DNA of 64,000 bases. Origin: Bradyrhizobium sp. CCBAU 51627. Its GTDB lineage: Bacteria; Pseudomonadota; Alphaproteobacteria; Rhizobiales; Xanthobacteraceae. The notes beneath the pieces are model-generated. The model ran no database searches, was not told the DNA's origin, and worked only from the letters and a program-made list of their open reading frames with translations. The stretch spans positions 1,054,001 through 1,118,000 of the forward strand of contig NZ_LBJG01000024.1 of the NCBI RefSeq assembly GCF_028128765.1, written 5' to 3'. A program made the position numbers and the translations under genes. Numbering within the stretch: position 1 is the first letter of the stretch; every line of letters begins with the position of its first letter. Shown piece by piece: positions 32,991 to 41,723 of this stretch.

Positions 32991-34244
32991 ATGGCCCATA
33001 TTCGATCGATGATTGCCGCAACGGGCACTGACGAATCCTCGCTGCATTATCGCGGCTGGCGCGTGGTGCTGGCCTGTTTTCTGATGGCCTTCTTCATGTT
33101 CGGCTTCGGCCTTTACGGCCAGGGCGTCTATCTCGCCGAGCTTCAGCGCATCCATGGCTGGCCCGGCACGTTGGTGTCGGCGGCCAGCACCTTCTCGTTC
33201 CTGCTGACCTCCGTCCTCGTCATTTTCACCGACGATCTGCTCGTCCGCATTGGGCTGCGCACGCTGATCCTGTCCGGGCTGATCGCGCTTGGCGCTTCGA
33301 CAGCGTTATTGGGACTGATGCAAGCGCCCTGGCAGCTCTATCTTGCCTATACGCTGATGTCGGTCGGCTGGACTGGTATGGGTACGGTCGTCATCGCGAC
33401 GGTACTGAATTCGTGGTTCGAGCGGCGGCGCGGGCTCGCGCTCAGCCTTGCCTTCAACGGCGCCACTTGCGGCGGCATCATCCTCGTTCCGGTTCTGCTG
33501 GCGCTGAGCGGCAGCATCGGTTTCCGCTCGGCCATGCTGGCGACCACGATCGCGATGGTGGTGCTGGTGTTGCCGGTGGTTGTCGTTTTCACCGGCTGGC
33601 CGGCCGATGCGGCGCTGAATTCAGCTGAAGGCTCGCCCCGCAGCGGCGGGCCGGCGCGTCATTCGCGGAAGGAGCTGCTCGCCAATGCGTCGTTCTGGAC
33701 GATGGTGCTGCCGATCGCGATCGCGCTGCTGGCGCAGATGGGTTTCATCATTCATCAGGTGACGTTTCTCGAGCCGCTGATCGGCCGCGCCAGCGCGGGC
33801 CTCGCCGTCACGATCATGGCGGCGATGGCGGTGGTCGGCCGGCTATCGCTTGGCATGTTCGTCGACCGGCTCGATCCGCGGCTCGCCTGCGCGGTGTCGA
33901 TGATCAGCCAGGCGGCGGCGCTGCTGGTTCTCCTGCAAAGCCGTAGCCCGACCGTGCTGCTCATGTGCAGCGGCGTTTACGGCTTCTCGATCGGCAACAT
34001 GATCACGTTCCCGCCCCTGATCATCCAGCGTGAGATCGGTGGCACGGCCTTCGCGGCCGCGATGGGGCTGGGGACGTCGATCAGCGGCATCGTCAGCGCG
34101 TTCGGTCCCGGCATCGTTGGCCTCGTGCGCAGCGCGGGAAGCGATTACTCGATGGCGTTTGCGCTCTGCGTGGTGCTCGATGTCGTTGCCGCCGGCATCG
34201 TGCTGTGGCGACCGGGGAGAGGGGCGAAGCTCGCAGCTTCGTAG
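32991..34244 (+). CDS. MFS transporter, putative monocarboxylate/organic acid carrier
   Basis: A 417-residue protein with 12 transmembrane helices; start MAHIRSMIAATG with a weak ribosome site, or a second ATG six codons later. The N-terminal half begins GWRVVLACFLMAFFMFGFGLYGQGVYLAEL and the interdomain loops carry conserved residues of the monocarboxylate/oxalate:formate group. Substrate unknown. It is divergent from the enoyl-CoA hydratase and convergent with the acyl-CoA dehydrogenase; a palindromic element separates it from the latter. Confidence 0.88.
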   Translation: MAHIRSMIAATGTDESSLHYRGWRVVLACFLMAFFMFGFGLYGQGVYLAELQRIHGWPGTLVSAASTFSFLLTSVLVIFTDDLLVRIGLRTLILSGLIALGASTALLGLMQAPWQLYLAYTLMSVGWTGMGTVVIATVLNSWFERRRGLALSLAFNGATCGGIILVPVLLALSGSIGFRSAMLATTIAMVVLVLPVVVVFTGWPADAALNSAEGSPRSGGPARHSRKELLANASFWTMVLPIAIALLAQMGFIIHQVTFLEPLIGRASAGLAVTIMAAMAVVGRLSLGMFVDRLDPRLACAVSMISQAAALLVLLQSRSPTVLLMCSGVYGFSIGNMITFPPLIIQREIGGTAFAAAMGLGTSISGIVSAFGPGIVGLVRSAGSDYSMAFALCVVLDVVAAGIVLWRPGRGAKLAAS

Positions 34245-34261
34245 CCAGCATGGCTCCAAAT

Positions 34262-34321
34262 ATTCGGTGTCGTCCCGGCCTGGTTGCGCAATTGCGCACG
34301 GGGGCGGGGACGACACCGAAT
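34262..34321. repeat. Palindromic element with 15-bp arms between convergent genes
   Basis: ATTCGGTGTCGTCCC (34262-34276) pairs perfectly with GGGACGACACCGAAT (34307-34321); the centre contains TGCGCAATTGCGCA, itself a 14-bp palindrome. The element can form a cruciform and lies between two convergent genes, so it could act as a bidirectional terminator or be a mobile repeat of the type common in Bradyrhizobium. Confidence 0.85.
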
Positions 34322-34344
34322 GTGAGGCGAGCAGCGCGGTCACC

Positions 34345-36123
34345 TCACCCCAACAGCACCGCGTCCGCCGCCGCGACCGACTCTGCGCTCTCCGTCACGG
34401 TGCGCTCGAGCGCACCCGCCTGCACGGTGATGTTTTCGGCGAAGAAACGCGCCAGCGAGACGTAGCGCGCGGCGTCCGTATTGCCGCCAGCCTTGGCGGC
34501 AAGCGCCTCGGAGGCCAGCAAGCAGCCGCCGAGCGTTGAGCCGAATTGCTGCAAATACGGCGTCGCGCCGGCCAGCGCCTCGTTCGGCGCGGACGTGACG
34601 CGTTCGAGCAACCACTTGCTGCTGCGCGCCAGCGCCTCCAGGGCTTCGCGCAATTTCACGCCCGTGGTGCCGAAGGCGGGATCGTTGGAAGCCTCGACCT
34701 GGCTGACGGTGGCGGAAAGCTCATCGAGCAGCGTCCACACCGACGCACCGCCATTGGCCGCCAGTTTGCGCGTGACGAGGTCGATCGCCTGGATGCCGTT
34801 GGTGCCCTCGTAGATCGCCGTGATGCGCGCGTCGCGATAATGCTGCGCAGCGCCGGTCTCCTCGATGAAGCCCATGCCGCCATGCACCTGCACGCCGAGA
34901 TAGGCGACCTCGTTGCCGATATCGGTCGAATAGCCCTTTGCCATCGGCGTCAGCAGCGCCGCGCGCGCGGCCGCATCGGCGCGCACCTTCGGGTCCTTGG
35001 CGCGCATGGAGACGTCGAGCGCGACTGCGGTCGCATAGCAGATGGTGCGCGCGGCCGCTGTCTGCGCCCGCATCCGCATCAGCATGCGCTTGACGTCGGG
35101 ATGCACGAAAATCGCGTCCGACCCGTCGCCTTTCTTGCCGACGGCGCGCCCCTGCTTTCGCTCCTGCGCGTAGGACAATGCCTGCTGATAGGCGCGGTCG
35201 GCGACGCCGACGCCCTCCAGCCCGACGCCAAGGCGGGCCTGGTTCATCATGGTGAACATGCAGCGCATGCCCTGGTTCTCTTCGCCGATCAGAAATCCGA
35301 TGGCGCCACCATGATCTCCCATGGTCATGGTGCAGGTCGGTGAGGCGTGCATGCCGAGCTTGTGCTCGACGCCCGAGGCAAAGATGTCATTGCGCTGCCC
35401 CAGCGAGCCGTCGGCATTGACCATGAACTTCGGCACGAGAAAGAGCGAGATCCCTTTGGTGCCGGCCGGCGCGTCGGGCAGACGCGCCAGCACGAAATGC
35501 ACGATGTTGTCGGTCATGTCGTGCTCGCCATAGGTGATGAAGATCTTCGTCCCCTTGATGCGATAGGTGCCGTCGGCCTGCTTTTCGGCGCGGGTGCGGA
35601 GCGCGCCGACGTCTGACCCGGCCTGCGCCTCGGTCAGCTGCATCGTGCCGGTCCATTCACCGGAGACCAGCTTTGCGAGATAGATCTTTTTCAGCTCGTC
35701 GCTGCCATGTGCGTCGAGCGCTTCGATCGCGGATGCCGTCAGCAGGGGGCAGAGACCGAAGGCGACGTTGGCGGCGCTCCAGATCTCGGTGCAGGCAGCG
35801 TTGATCGCCAGCGGCAGGCCCTGGCCGCCGAAATCCTCCGGGCCCGAGACCGCATTCCAGCCCCCCTCGGTCCAGCGCTTGTAGGCATCGGGCCAGCCGG
35901 GCGCGGTGGTGACCTGGCCATCGTCAAGCTTGATGCCGTGCTCGTCGCCGACCTTGTTCAGCGGCGCCAGCACGTCGGTCGCGAATTTGGCGGCTTCCTC
36001 CAGCACGGCTGCGGTAATGTCGCCGTCGAAATCGCCGTAATGGCCGGCTTCCAGGGCGGCCTTCAGCCCGGCGCCATGGTTGAGCGACAGCAGCATGTCA
36101 GAGATCGGTGCGCGGTAGGTCAT
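34345..36123 (-). CDS. Acyl-CoA dehydrogenase, 3-methylthiopropionyl-CoA dehydrogenase (DmdC)-like
   Basis: A 592-residue FAD flavoprotein with N-terminal helical, central beta (MQLTEAQAGSDVGALRTRAE... GTKIFITYGEHDM) and helical ACAD domains (GMHASPTCTM; YTNGIQ-like IYEGTNGIQAIDLVTRKL) and an extra C-terminal helical domain (Acetyl-CoA dehydrogenase C-like) that distinguishes the long DmdC/FadE-like subgroup. The GMGFIEETGAAQHYRD segment carries the catalytic-base region. It may act on methylthiopropionyl-CoA or medium acyl-CoA; an AlkK/DmdB-like ligase is also in this window but 32 kb away. Monocistronic by position. Confidence 0.92.
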   Translation of the reverse strand: MTYRAPISDMLLSLNHGAGLKAALEAGHYGDFDGDITAAVLEEAAKFATDVLAPLNKVGDEHGIKLDDGQVTTAPGWPDAYKRWTEGGWNAVSGPEDFGGQGLPLAINAACTEIWSAANVAFGLCPLLTASAIEALDAHGSDELKKIYLAKLVSGEWTGTMQLTEAQAGSDVGALRTRAEKQADGTYRIKGTKIFITYGEHDMTDNIVHFVLARLPDAPAGTKGISLFLVPKFMVNADGSLGQRNDIFASGVEHKLGMHASPTCTMTMGDHGGAIGFLIGEENQGMRCMFTMMNQARLGVGLEGVGVADRAYQQALSYAQERKQGRAVGKKGDGSDAIFVHPDVKRMLMRMRAQTAAARTICYATAVALDVSMRAKDPKVRADAAARAALLTPMAKGYSTDIGNEVAYLGVQVHGGMGFIEETGAAQHYRDARITAIYEGTNGIQAIDLVTRKLAANGGASVWTLLDELSATVSQVEASNDPAFGTTGVKLREALEALARSSKWLLERVTSAPNEALAGATPYLQQFGSTLGGCLLASEALAAKAGGNTDAARYVSLARFFAENITVQAGALERTVTESAESVAAADAVLLG

Positions 36124-36373
36124 GGCTCACTCCCAAGGACAGGTTTGGCGCCGTATTCCCATGAAACGGGAGATGTCTCAATGGCTGCGATACGGTACCG
36201 CACCGGGCTTTAGCCGGGACCAATAATCATAACAAGGTGTGGCCGTGCCGCATTCCGGGCTGTGGTATTTTGTCCCTCCGGGCGGTTGAAATGCCGCGCC
36301 GCTCCCTATAGACCGGCTGCGACCAGAGGGAATCTGCGGGTGCCGGCGCTTCGCCGTTCCCTCGGTCACCTGA

Positions 36374-36448
36374 TGGGGCGTAGCCAAGCGGTAAGGCAGC
36401 GGATTTTGATTCCGCCATTCGGAGGTTCGATCCCTCCCGCCCCAGCCA
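36374..36448 (+). tRNA. tRNA-Gln (anticodon TTG)
   Basis: A 75-base cloverleaf with the acceptor stem TGGGGCG/CGCCCCA, an A-containing D arm (AGCCAAGCGGTAAGGC), anticodon loop with TTG in GGATTTTGATTCC, T arm GGAGG-TTCGATC-CCTCC, discriminator G and an encoded CCA. The TTG anticodon reads glutamine CAA/CAG. Downstream 298 bases have no gene. Confidence 0.97.
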
Positions 36449-36746
36449 GTGTTTAAGCTGTTGAGTTCGTTCGTTAAGCAGATCGGTCTCAGTCAGGTCT
36501 TTTGGACGCGTTTGGAAACAGAGACTCAGTCCAGAATCGAACTAAACGGCGTGGCCATTCTGGCTTATCTCCGAGGCTTCCATTCCAACAATATACCGCG
36601 GAAGCTGCTCGGGAAGGTCTGTTTTGCCCTCATCGTAGAATAGGGGGCTACGGCGAACGAAGCGGACAACCGGTCGAGATGCGGTTTTGCGGAATTGTAG
36701 CCGTGCCGCAGTCCGCCCGGTGGTCGTTGCCCGCTATCGAGGACCA
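36449..36746. other. AT-richer spacer downstream of tRNA-Gln
   Basis: About 298 bases that are less GC-rich than the flanks. A short open frame starts exactly at the CCA end but has no ribosome site and no recognisable motif. A tRNA 3' end is a frequent integration site, but I find no direct repeat of the tRNA end on the far side of the following 11-kb cluster within this window. Confidence 0.5.
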
Positions 36747-37739
36747 CTACGACTGCAAATCGCGTGGCTTTCGTTTCCTTGCCCGACCGGAACGATGTAG
36801 ACCTCGCACTTCCTGCTGTTGAAAAAGCTCCGCGCATAAATCGCGCAGCCATTGGCTCGCCGGGTCGTGATGGAAACGGGCGTGCCAATATTGCTTGACC
36901 GTAAATCCGGCGATCGCCAGCGGGCAATCGAGCACGCGCAGTCCGTAATAGTGAGCCAGCGTTTCGCCGATGTGCCTTGGCAGGGTGGCGATCAGGTCGG
37001 TCGTCCCGACGATTGCGGGTAACCCCAAAAAGCCCGGCAGCTCGAGCGCAACGTCAAGGACCATCCGCTGCTCCTGTAGTGCGTCCGCGAGTAACTGATG
37101 TCCGGTGCCGGAGCGAATGAGGACGTGTGCTTCACGCCTGAAATCCTTTGTGGCGATGCGGTCGCGGATCCGGGCATGTCTTGCGTTCGCCAAGCAGACC
37201 CAATCCTGCGGAAAGAGCGCCTGCTGGAAGTGTCCGGCGTCGAGATCCGAGATGTAGCCGAGCGCCAGATCGGCCTCGCCGGATTGCAGCATCCGCGGGG
37301 TGTCGGCGCCGATCTGCGCCGCCTCGATGCGGATGCCCGGCGCAACGCGGCGAACGTGGGCGAGGATGGCGGGAAGCAGCGTGATGTGGCTCGCATCCGT
37401 CATGCAGATGACGAAGCGGCGTTTTGCAGTCGCCGGATCAAACTCAGGACGAAGCTCCGCCAGACGTCGCAACATCTCCAATGCCTGCCGGGCCGTGCCG
37501 ATGAGCGCCTCGGCTCGCGGAGTCGGCAGCATTCCCTCAGCCGACCGAATAAAGAGCGGATCGTCCAGTTCCTTTCGCAGGCGTGCCAGCCAGATCGAGA
37601 TGGTCGGCTGACTCTGACCGAGTTTCTCGGCTGCCTTGGTGACACTGCCCGTGGTGAACAATGCATCGAAGAGCCGGAGCAGGCGCGGCTCCAGCAGAGT
37701 CGTCTCGGGGAGGTCTCGCTGCTTCATTACGATATTCAA
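36747..37739 (-). CDS. LysR-family regulator of the divergent catabolic operon
   Basis: A 330-residue LTTR. The N-terminal winged HTH (residues about 17-76, LRLFDALFTTGSVTKAAEKLGQSQPTISIWLARLRKEL) is followed by the effector-binding periplasmic-binding-protein-like domain (VICMTDASHITLLPAILAHVRRVAPGIRIEAAQIGAD). The closing region is rich in basic residues (SGRARKRKPRDLQS). It is divergently transcribed from the 12-gene operon with a 90-base spacer containing a T-N11-A dyad, the usual layout for an activator that responds to a pathway metabolite. Confidence 0.93.
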   Translation of the reverse strand: MNIVMKQRDLPETTLLEPRLLRLFDALFTTGSVTKAAEKLGQSQPTISIWLARLRKELDDPLFIRSAEGMLPTPRAEALIGTARQALEMLRRLAELRPEFDPATAKRRFVICMTDASHITLLPAILAHVRRVAPGIRIEAAQIGADTPRMLQSGEADLALGYISDLDAGHFQQALFPQDWVCLANARHARIRDRIATKDFRREAHVLIRSGTGHQLLADALQEQRMVLDVALELPGFLGLPAIVGTTDLIATLPRHIGETLAHYYGLRVLDCPLAIAGFTVKQYWHARFHHDPASQWLRDLCAELFQQQEVRGLHRSGRARKRKPRDLQS

Positions 37740-37746
37740 TAATGGT

Positions 37747-37759
37747 TATAAGGATCATA
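37747..37759. promoter_or_regulatory. Candidate LysR-binding site (T-N11-A)
   Basis: TATAAGGATCATA has the TAT-N7-ATA form of a T-N11-A box and lies 8 bases upstream of the LysR start codon and 71 bases upstream of the operon. It is the most dyad-like element in the 90-base divergent spacer. Confidence 0.4.
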
Positions 37760-37829
37760 GCATATCCAAATACAGGGCAGCCTGCTAGCACGCTTCCAAC
37801 GCCAAGATTGGCGAGGGAGAAGCGTTCGG

Positions 37830-38774
37830 ATGAGGATCTGCTTTATCGGAGCGGGAGCCCTGGGCTCGACCATCGGCGGCACGCTGGCGCGCGGGGGGGC
37901 CGAGGTTTGGTTGATCGATCCGTTTCAGGGCCATGTCGACGCAATCAATGCCAGTGGCCTGCGGATGCTCGAAGGCGACGCCGAGACCGTGGTGAAGGTC
38001 TCTGCCTGTACCTCCGCGGACCAGGTCGGCATCGTGGCGGACCTCGTCATCGTCCTGGTCAAGTCCTATCACACGCGGGAGGCGATCCGGGCGGCCGCGC
38101 CGATCATCGGACCGCAGACGGTCGTGATGTCGCTTCAAAACGGTCTTGGCCACGAGGACATCCTGTCGGAGGAAGTTGGTCGTGACCGGGTCATGGCAGG
38201 CAAGACCTATGTTGGCGGCGTGCTGCTTGGCCCCGGTCATGTTCGCTCCGGCGTCATCGGCAAGGAAACCATCATCGGCGAACTCGACGGACGCTTGACG
38301 GAACGTGCACGGCGGATCTCCGAGACGTTCAATCGTGCCGGCATTCTCACGCTGCTCAGCGACAACATCCTGGGCACGATGTGGGACAAGTTGTTTATCA
38401 ACGTCGCCGGGGGAGGAATCACTGCCGTTACCGGCCTGACCTATGGCGGCCTTTATTCGCTGCCGATCCTGGAAGATTGCGCCCTGGCTGCAATCTCGGA
38501 GGGCATTGCGGTAGCTCGGGCGGCCGGCGTGAAGTTCTCCATTGCCGATCCGCGCCGGGCCTGGACGATGGCGTCTGCCGGACTGCCGCCCGAGTTCAAG
38601 ACCTCGATGTTGCAGAGCTTGCAGTCCGGCCATCTGACCGAGGTCGATTACATTCACGGCTCCGTCGTACGCTGGGGTGCCAAGCTCAACGTGCCGACCC
38701 CCGTCAACTCGACCCTGGTCGCGTTGGTCAAAGGGCTCGAATACGCCCGCACAGACTATCCGGGAAAGGCCTGA
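37830..38774 (+). CDS. Ketopantoate reductase (ApbA/PanE) family oxidoreductase
   Basis: A 314-residue NADPH enzyme with FIGAGALGSTIGG at the start, the nucleotide motif, followed by LVIVLVKSYHTREA and QNGLGHEDIL, and a C-terminal helical domain with KLFINVAGGGITAVTGLTYGG containing the conserved Lys and Asn region. PanE makes pantoate, but many paralogues in catabolic clusters reduce other 2-oxo acids. As the first gene of this operon it is more probably such a paralogue. A good AGGGAGA ribosome site precedes ATG at 37830. Confidence 0.85.
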   Translation: MRICFIGAGALGSTIGGTLARGGAEVWLIDPFQGHVDAINASGLRMLEGDAETVVKVSACTSADQVGIVADLVIVLVKSYHTREAIRAAAPIIGPQTVVMSLQNGLGHEDILSEEVGRDRVMAGKTYVGGVLLGPGHVRSGVIGKETIIGELDGRLTERARRISETFNRAGILTLLSDNILGTMWDKLFINVAGGGITAVTGLTYGGLYSLPILEDCALAAISEGIAVARAAGVKFSIADPRRAWTMASAGLPPEFKTSMLQSLQSGHLTEVDYIHGSVVRWGAKLNVPTPVNSTLVALVKGLEYARTDYPGKA

Positions 38775-38778
38775 GACG

Positions 38779-39165
38779 ATGTCGTTGCCCCGCGCCTATG
38801 TCGAACACGTCGCGATCCGTGTGGCGGACGTCGATCGTCACGTCGCGTTCTTTCGCGAGGTGCTTGGTCTCACTATTCGCGACGAGCAACCCGCCGATGG
38901 TGCGCGCCCACGTCAGGTGTGGGTGCTCGGAAGCGTGCAACTGATTGAGGATCCGGACTTTGTCGGACCGGAGGGGCGTCTGGCTCATCTCGGCATCATG
39001 GTCGATGATTACGAAGGTGTGCTCGCTCGCGCCGCCAGATGGGGCGCCAAAGCACTGCCCGCTGGGCCGAACTGGCTCGAACTGCCGGGCGGCCTGAACG
39101 TCGAAATCTTGCAAGCCAGCGCGGGTGCCGTGGAAGCGGCGCTAGCGATCAATCCACGGGCCTAA
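38779..39165 (+). CDS. VOC (glyoxalase/dioxygenase) superfamily protein
   Basis: A single-module vicinal-oxygen-chelate protein of 128 residues: YVEHVAIRVADVDRHVAFFREVLGLTIRDEQ and HLGIMVDDYEGVLARAARWGAK, with the metal-ligand His in the first strand and a Glu/His near the ends (VEILQAS). VOC proteins of this size are often isomerases, epimerases or lyases, e.g. methylmalonyl-CoA epimerase. It starts 4 bases after the previous stop. Function in the pathway is unknown; it is too short to be a dehydroshikimate dehydratase of the QuiC type. Confidence 0.85.
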   Translation: MSLPRAYVEHVAIRVADVDRHVAFFREVLGLTIRDEQPADGARPRQVWVLGSVQLIEDPDFVGPEGRLAHLGIMVDDYEGVLARAARWGAKALPAGPNWLELPGGLNVEILQASAGAVEAALAINPRA

Positions 39166-39177
39166 GGAAGACGCGAC

Positions 39178-39648
39178 ATGACCGATGAGCGCTACTGGGA
39201 CGATGCCAGGGTCGGTGACGAATGCGTCACCCCCTCGGTGACGGTCACCGAAGCGATGGTGAATGCCTATGCCGAGCTGACGGGTGATTTCACGCCTGTT
39301 CATGTCGACGAGGAGTACGCCAGGACGACACCATTCGGCACGCGCGTGGCGCACGGGCTGTTTGGCCTGTCGCTGGCCGACGGTTTGAAGACCCGTGCCG
39401 ACTACCGCTTCCTACCGGGAATGTCGTTGGGCTGGACGTGGGATTTCAAGTTGCCGATCAAGCTCGGCGACACTGTGCACGTGAAGTTTCGCGTCGGTTC
39501 GATGCGCACCACGAAGCGGGAAGGGTGGGGCATCGTGGTGCTGCCCTCGGAACTGATCAATCAGCGCGGCGAAGTGGTGCAGCTCGGCGAGCACCGGCTG
39601 ATGATTCCGATGCGCCCGAAGACCGGCGTCGTGGGAGAGCAGGCATGA
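39178..39648 (+). CDS. MaoC-like (R)-specific enoyl-CoA hydratase
   Basis: A 156-residue hot-dog-fold dehydratase. The catalytic signature is intact: AELTGDFTPVHVDEEYART with Asp37 and His42, then FGTRVAHG. MaoC proteins add or remove water from acyl-CoA or similar thioesters. Its stop overlaps the start of the CoA-transferase gene in an ATGA arrangement (39645), so translational coupling of these two CoA-related enzymes is strong evidence that they act in one step sequence. Confidence 0.92.
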   Translation: MTDERYWDDARVGDECVTPSVTVTEAMVNAYAELTGDFTPVHVDEEYARTTPFGTRVAHGLFGLSLADGLKTRADYRFLPGMSLGWTWDFKLPIKLGDTVHVKFRVGSMRTTKREGWGIVVLPSELINQRGEVVQLGEHRLMIPMRPKTGVVGEQA

Positions 39649-40886
39649 CCGCACAAGAGCTGCCGCGCCAGGACCTGCCTCTCAAAGGCATTCGCGTCAT
39701 CGACTACAGCCATTTCCTGGCAGGCCCGTTCATGGGCCGCTGCCTCGCCGCGATGGGTGCTGAGGTCATCAAGGTGGAACGTCCGAAGCAGGGCGATGCG
39801 GGCCGCGCCCATGGCTATTTCAAGGACGGGCAATCCGGCTACTTCCTCCAGCAGAACATGGGCAAGCAGGGCTTGTGCATCGATCTGCGCGACAAGCGCG
39901 GTCTCGACATGATGATGAAGCTGGTCGATACGGCCGACGTCTTCATCGAGAACTACCGCCCCGGCGCCCTCGATCGACTCGGGCTCGGCTACAAGGCGCT
40001 GTCGGCGCGCAATCCCAAACTGATCTACTGTTCGGTCTCCGCCTATGGCCACACCGGCCCGTATGCCGGCCGCCCGGGCTTCGGCCTGATCGCAGAAGCG
40101 ATGTCGGGCGCCCTGGCGCAACTGGGCAATCCTGGTGAAGCGCCGCCGCTGCTGCGGATGCCGTTGGCCGATATGTACACCGGCATTCACGGCGTGGCTG
40201 CCATCAATGCAGCGCTGGTCGGCCGCGCTTCATCCGGGCGCGGCCAGCATATCGATCTGGCGCTGTACGACTGCATGGTCTCGATGCACGACTATGCGGT
40301 TCAGCGCTACTTCCTCTCCAGCGGCACCGATCTGCCAAAGCAGACCGGCAGCGGACAGCCGGACTCGACCGTTTACGGCGTCTTTCCGGCCAAGGACGGC
40401 AATCTTGTCATCGCCGCGCAAGTCGATGATGCGTGGCGGCGATTGGCGATGTTGATCGGGGGAGGCAGCTTGTCGTCCGACGAACGCTTCACCACGCCTG
40501 CCGCGCGCAACGCCCATTATGCCGAAGCGATGGACATCGTGCGCAACTGGACGCTGTCGCAGCCGTCTCGGGATGCTTGTCTGGCCGCGCTCGAGGAAGC
40601 AGGTGTGCCGTCGGCTCCCGTGCAGACCATCGAAGAGGTCGTGAACGATCCGCAGATCCACGCGCGTGGCATGCTGGTCGAGCAGGAGCATCCCGTCCTC
40701 GGCAAGGTGACGTTGCCGAACTTGCCATTCCGCTTCTCCGACTGCGACACCACGGTGCGCACTCCGGCGCCCCTGCTCGGCCAGGACAATCGCCGCATAG
40801 CAGGGTCGTTGGGATTGTCGGCCGAGCTCGTCGAGGCGATGGTGCGCGACGGGGTCCTCTACAACGAAGCCGCCGTGCAGGAGTGA
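39645..40886 (+). CDS. CoA-transferase, CaiB/BaiF (class III)
   Basis: A 413-residue family III CoA-transferase. The catalytic aspartate lies in MPLADMYTGIHGV, and the RVIDYSHFLAGPFMGRCLAAMGAEVIKVERP opening and VFIENYRPGALDRLGLGY segment are typical. Members move CoA between carboxylates, e.g. from formyl-, acetyl- or succinyl-CoA to a hydroxy- or cyclic acid. ATG at 39645 overlaps the MaoC stop. Here it would activate or transfer CoA to the pathway substrate or an intermediate. Confidence 0.95.
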   Translation: MTAQELPRQDLPLKGIRVIDYSHFLAGPFMGRCLAAMGAEVIKVERPKQGDAGRAHGYFKDGQSGYFLQQNMGKQGLCIDLRDKRGLDMMMKLVDTADVFIENYRPGALDRLGLGYKALSARNPKLIYCSVSAYGHTGPYAGRPGFGLIAEAMSGALAQLGNPGEAPPLLRMPLADMYTGIHGVAAINAALVGRASSGRGQHIDLALYDCMVSMHDYAVQRYFLSSGTDLPKQTGSGQPDSTVYGVFPAKDGNLVIAAQVDDAWRRLAMLIGGGSLSSDERFTTPAARNAHYAEAMDIVRNWTLSQPSRDACLAALEEAGVPSAPVQTIEEVVNDPQIHARGMLVEQEHPVLGKVTLPNLPFRFSDCDTTVRTPAPLLGQDNRRIAGSLGLSAELVEAMVRDGVLYNEAAVQE

Positions 40887-40889
40887 GCC

Positions 40890-41717
40890 ATGAGCGATCG
40901 TTATGCGGTGATTGGCAATCCAATCGGCTTCAGCAAATCCCCGCTCATCCATGGCACATTCGCCAAGATGACGGGACAGGATCTCGTTTATGAGGCGATC
41001 GAGGGACCTCTCAATGGCTTCAACGAACGGGTCGATCAATTCCGGACCGAGGGCGCCAAGGGGCTGAACATCACCGCGCCGTTCAAGCTCGATGCCTTCG
41101 CCTACGCAAACGAGCTTTCAGAGAGCGCCGACCGAGCTGGCGCCGTAAACTGCCTGAAGTTCGTCGGCGATCGGATCATTGGCGAGAATTTCGACGGGAT
41201 CGGACTCGTGCGCGACATCACCGTCAATCTCGGCGTCAAGATGGCCGGCCGCCGCGTCCTGATGCTCGGCGCCGGAGGCGCGGCGCGTGGCGCGCTGCTG
41301 CCGTTCCTGCGCCAGGAGCCGTCCGAGCTGGTTCTCGTCAACCGAACGCTGTCGAAAGCAATCGCATTGGCCGAAGAGTTCGCCGGTTGTGGTCCCCTCA
41401 TCGTCAGCGGCTATGCTGAACTGGCCGATCTTGCCGAGGGCTATGACGTCGTCGTCAACGCGACGTCGGCCAGCCTGCGCGGTGAGATGCCGCCGCTTCC
41501 AGGCAACGTCTTCCGCGGTGCGGAGCTGGCATACGAACTCGCCTACGGCAAAGGGCTGACCCCCTTTCTGCAAGCGGCCCGCGCCGAAGGCGTAGCCAAG
41601 CTGGCCGATGGCGTCGGCATGCTGGTCGAGCAGGCGGCCGAAGCTTTTGCCTGGTGGCGCGGCGTTCGACCGAGCACGGCTCAGGTCATCGCCGAACTGA
41701 CCGTTCCACTGAGCTGA
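40890..41717 (+). CDS. Shikimate dehydrogenase family protein (AroE-like, variant motifs)
   Basis: A 275-residue AroE-like enzyme. Conserved Lys in GLNITAPFK and Asp in NFDGIGLVRD are present, but the substrate and cofactor motifs deviate: NPIGFSKSPLIHG (usually HSxSPxxHN) and NFDG (usually NTDG). GAGGAARGALLPF is the cofactor loop and NRTLSKAIALAEEF supports NADP use. Because chorismate biosynthesis is served by an aroE elsewhere in most genomes, this one probably acts on a pathway substrate rather than shikimate itself. It is followed after 6 bases by a second, different paralogue. Confidence 0.9.
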   Translation: MSDRYAVIGNPIGFSKSPLIHGTFAKMTGQDLVYEAIEGPLNGFNERVDQFRTEGAKGLNITAPFKLDAFAYANELSESADRAGAVNCLKFVGDRIIGENFDGIGLVRDITVNLGVKMAGRRVLMLGAGGAARGALLPFLRQEPSELVLVNRTLSKAIALAEEFAGCGPLIVSGYAELADLAEGYDVVVNATSASLRGEMPPLPGNVFRGAELAYELAYGKGLTPFLQAARAEGVAKLADGVGMLVEQAAEAFAWWRGVRPSTAQVIAELTVPLS

Positions 41718-41723
41718 CGGGCG

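Noticed and set aside
309..36123. A DMSP demethylation (dmd) pathway in this window
   Set aside because: The ligase and acyl-CoA dehydrogenase resemble DmdB and DmdC, but they are 32 kb apart, dmdA and dmdD are absent, and these subfamilies also serve general fatty-acid oxidation.
36449..36643. 64-codon open frame starting at the tRNA CCA end
   Set aside because: No ribosome site, GTG start overlaps the mature tRNA end, and no recognisable motif.
36374..36746. tRNA-Gln as integration site of the following cluster
   Set aside because: No integrase gene and no direct repeat of the tRNA end occur within the window, and the cluster's base composition is like its surroundings. The AT-richer spacer is suggestive only.
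38779..39165. VOC protein as dehydroshikimate dehydratase
   Set aside because: Known QuiC/AsbF enzymes have a TIM-barrel domain; at 128 residues this protein has only a single VOC module.
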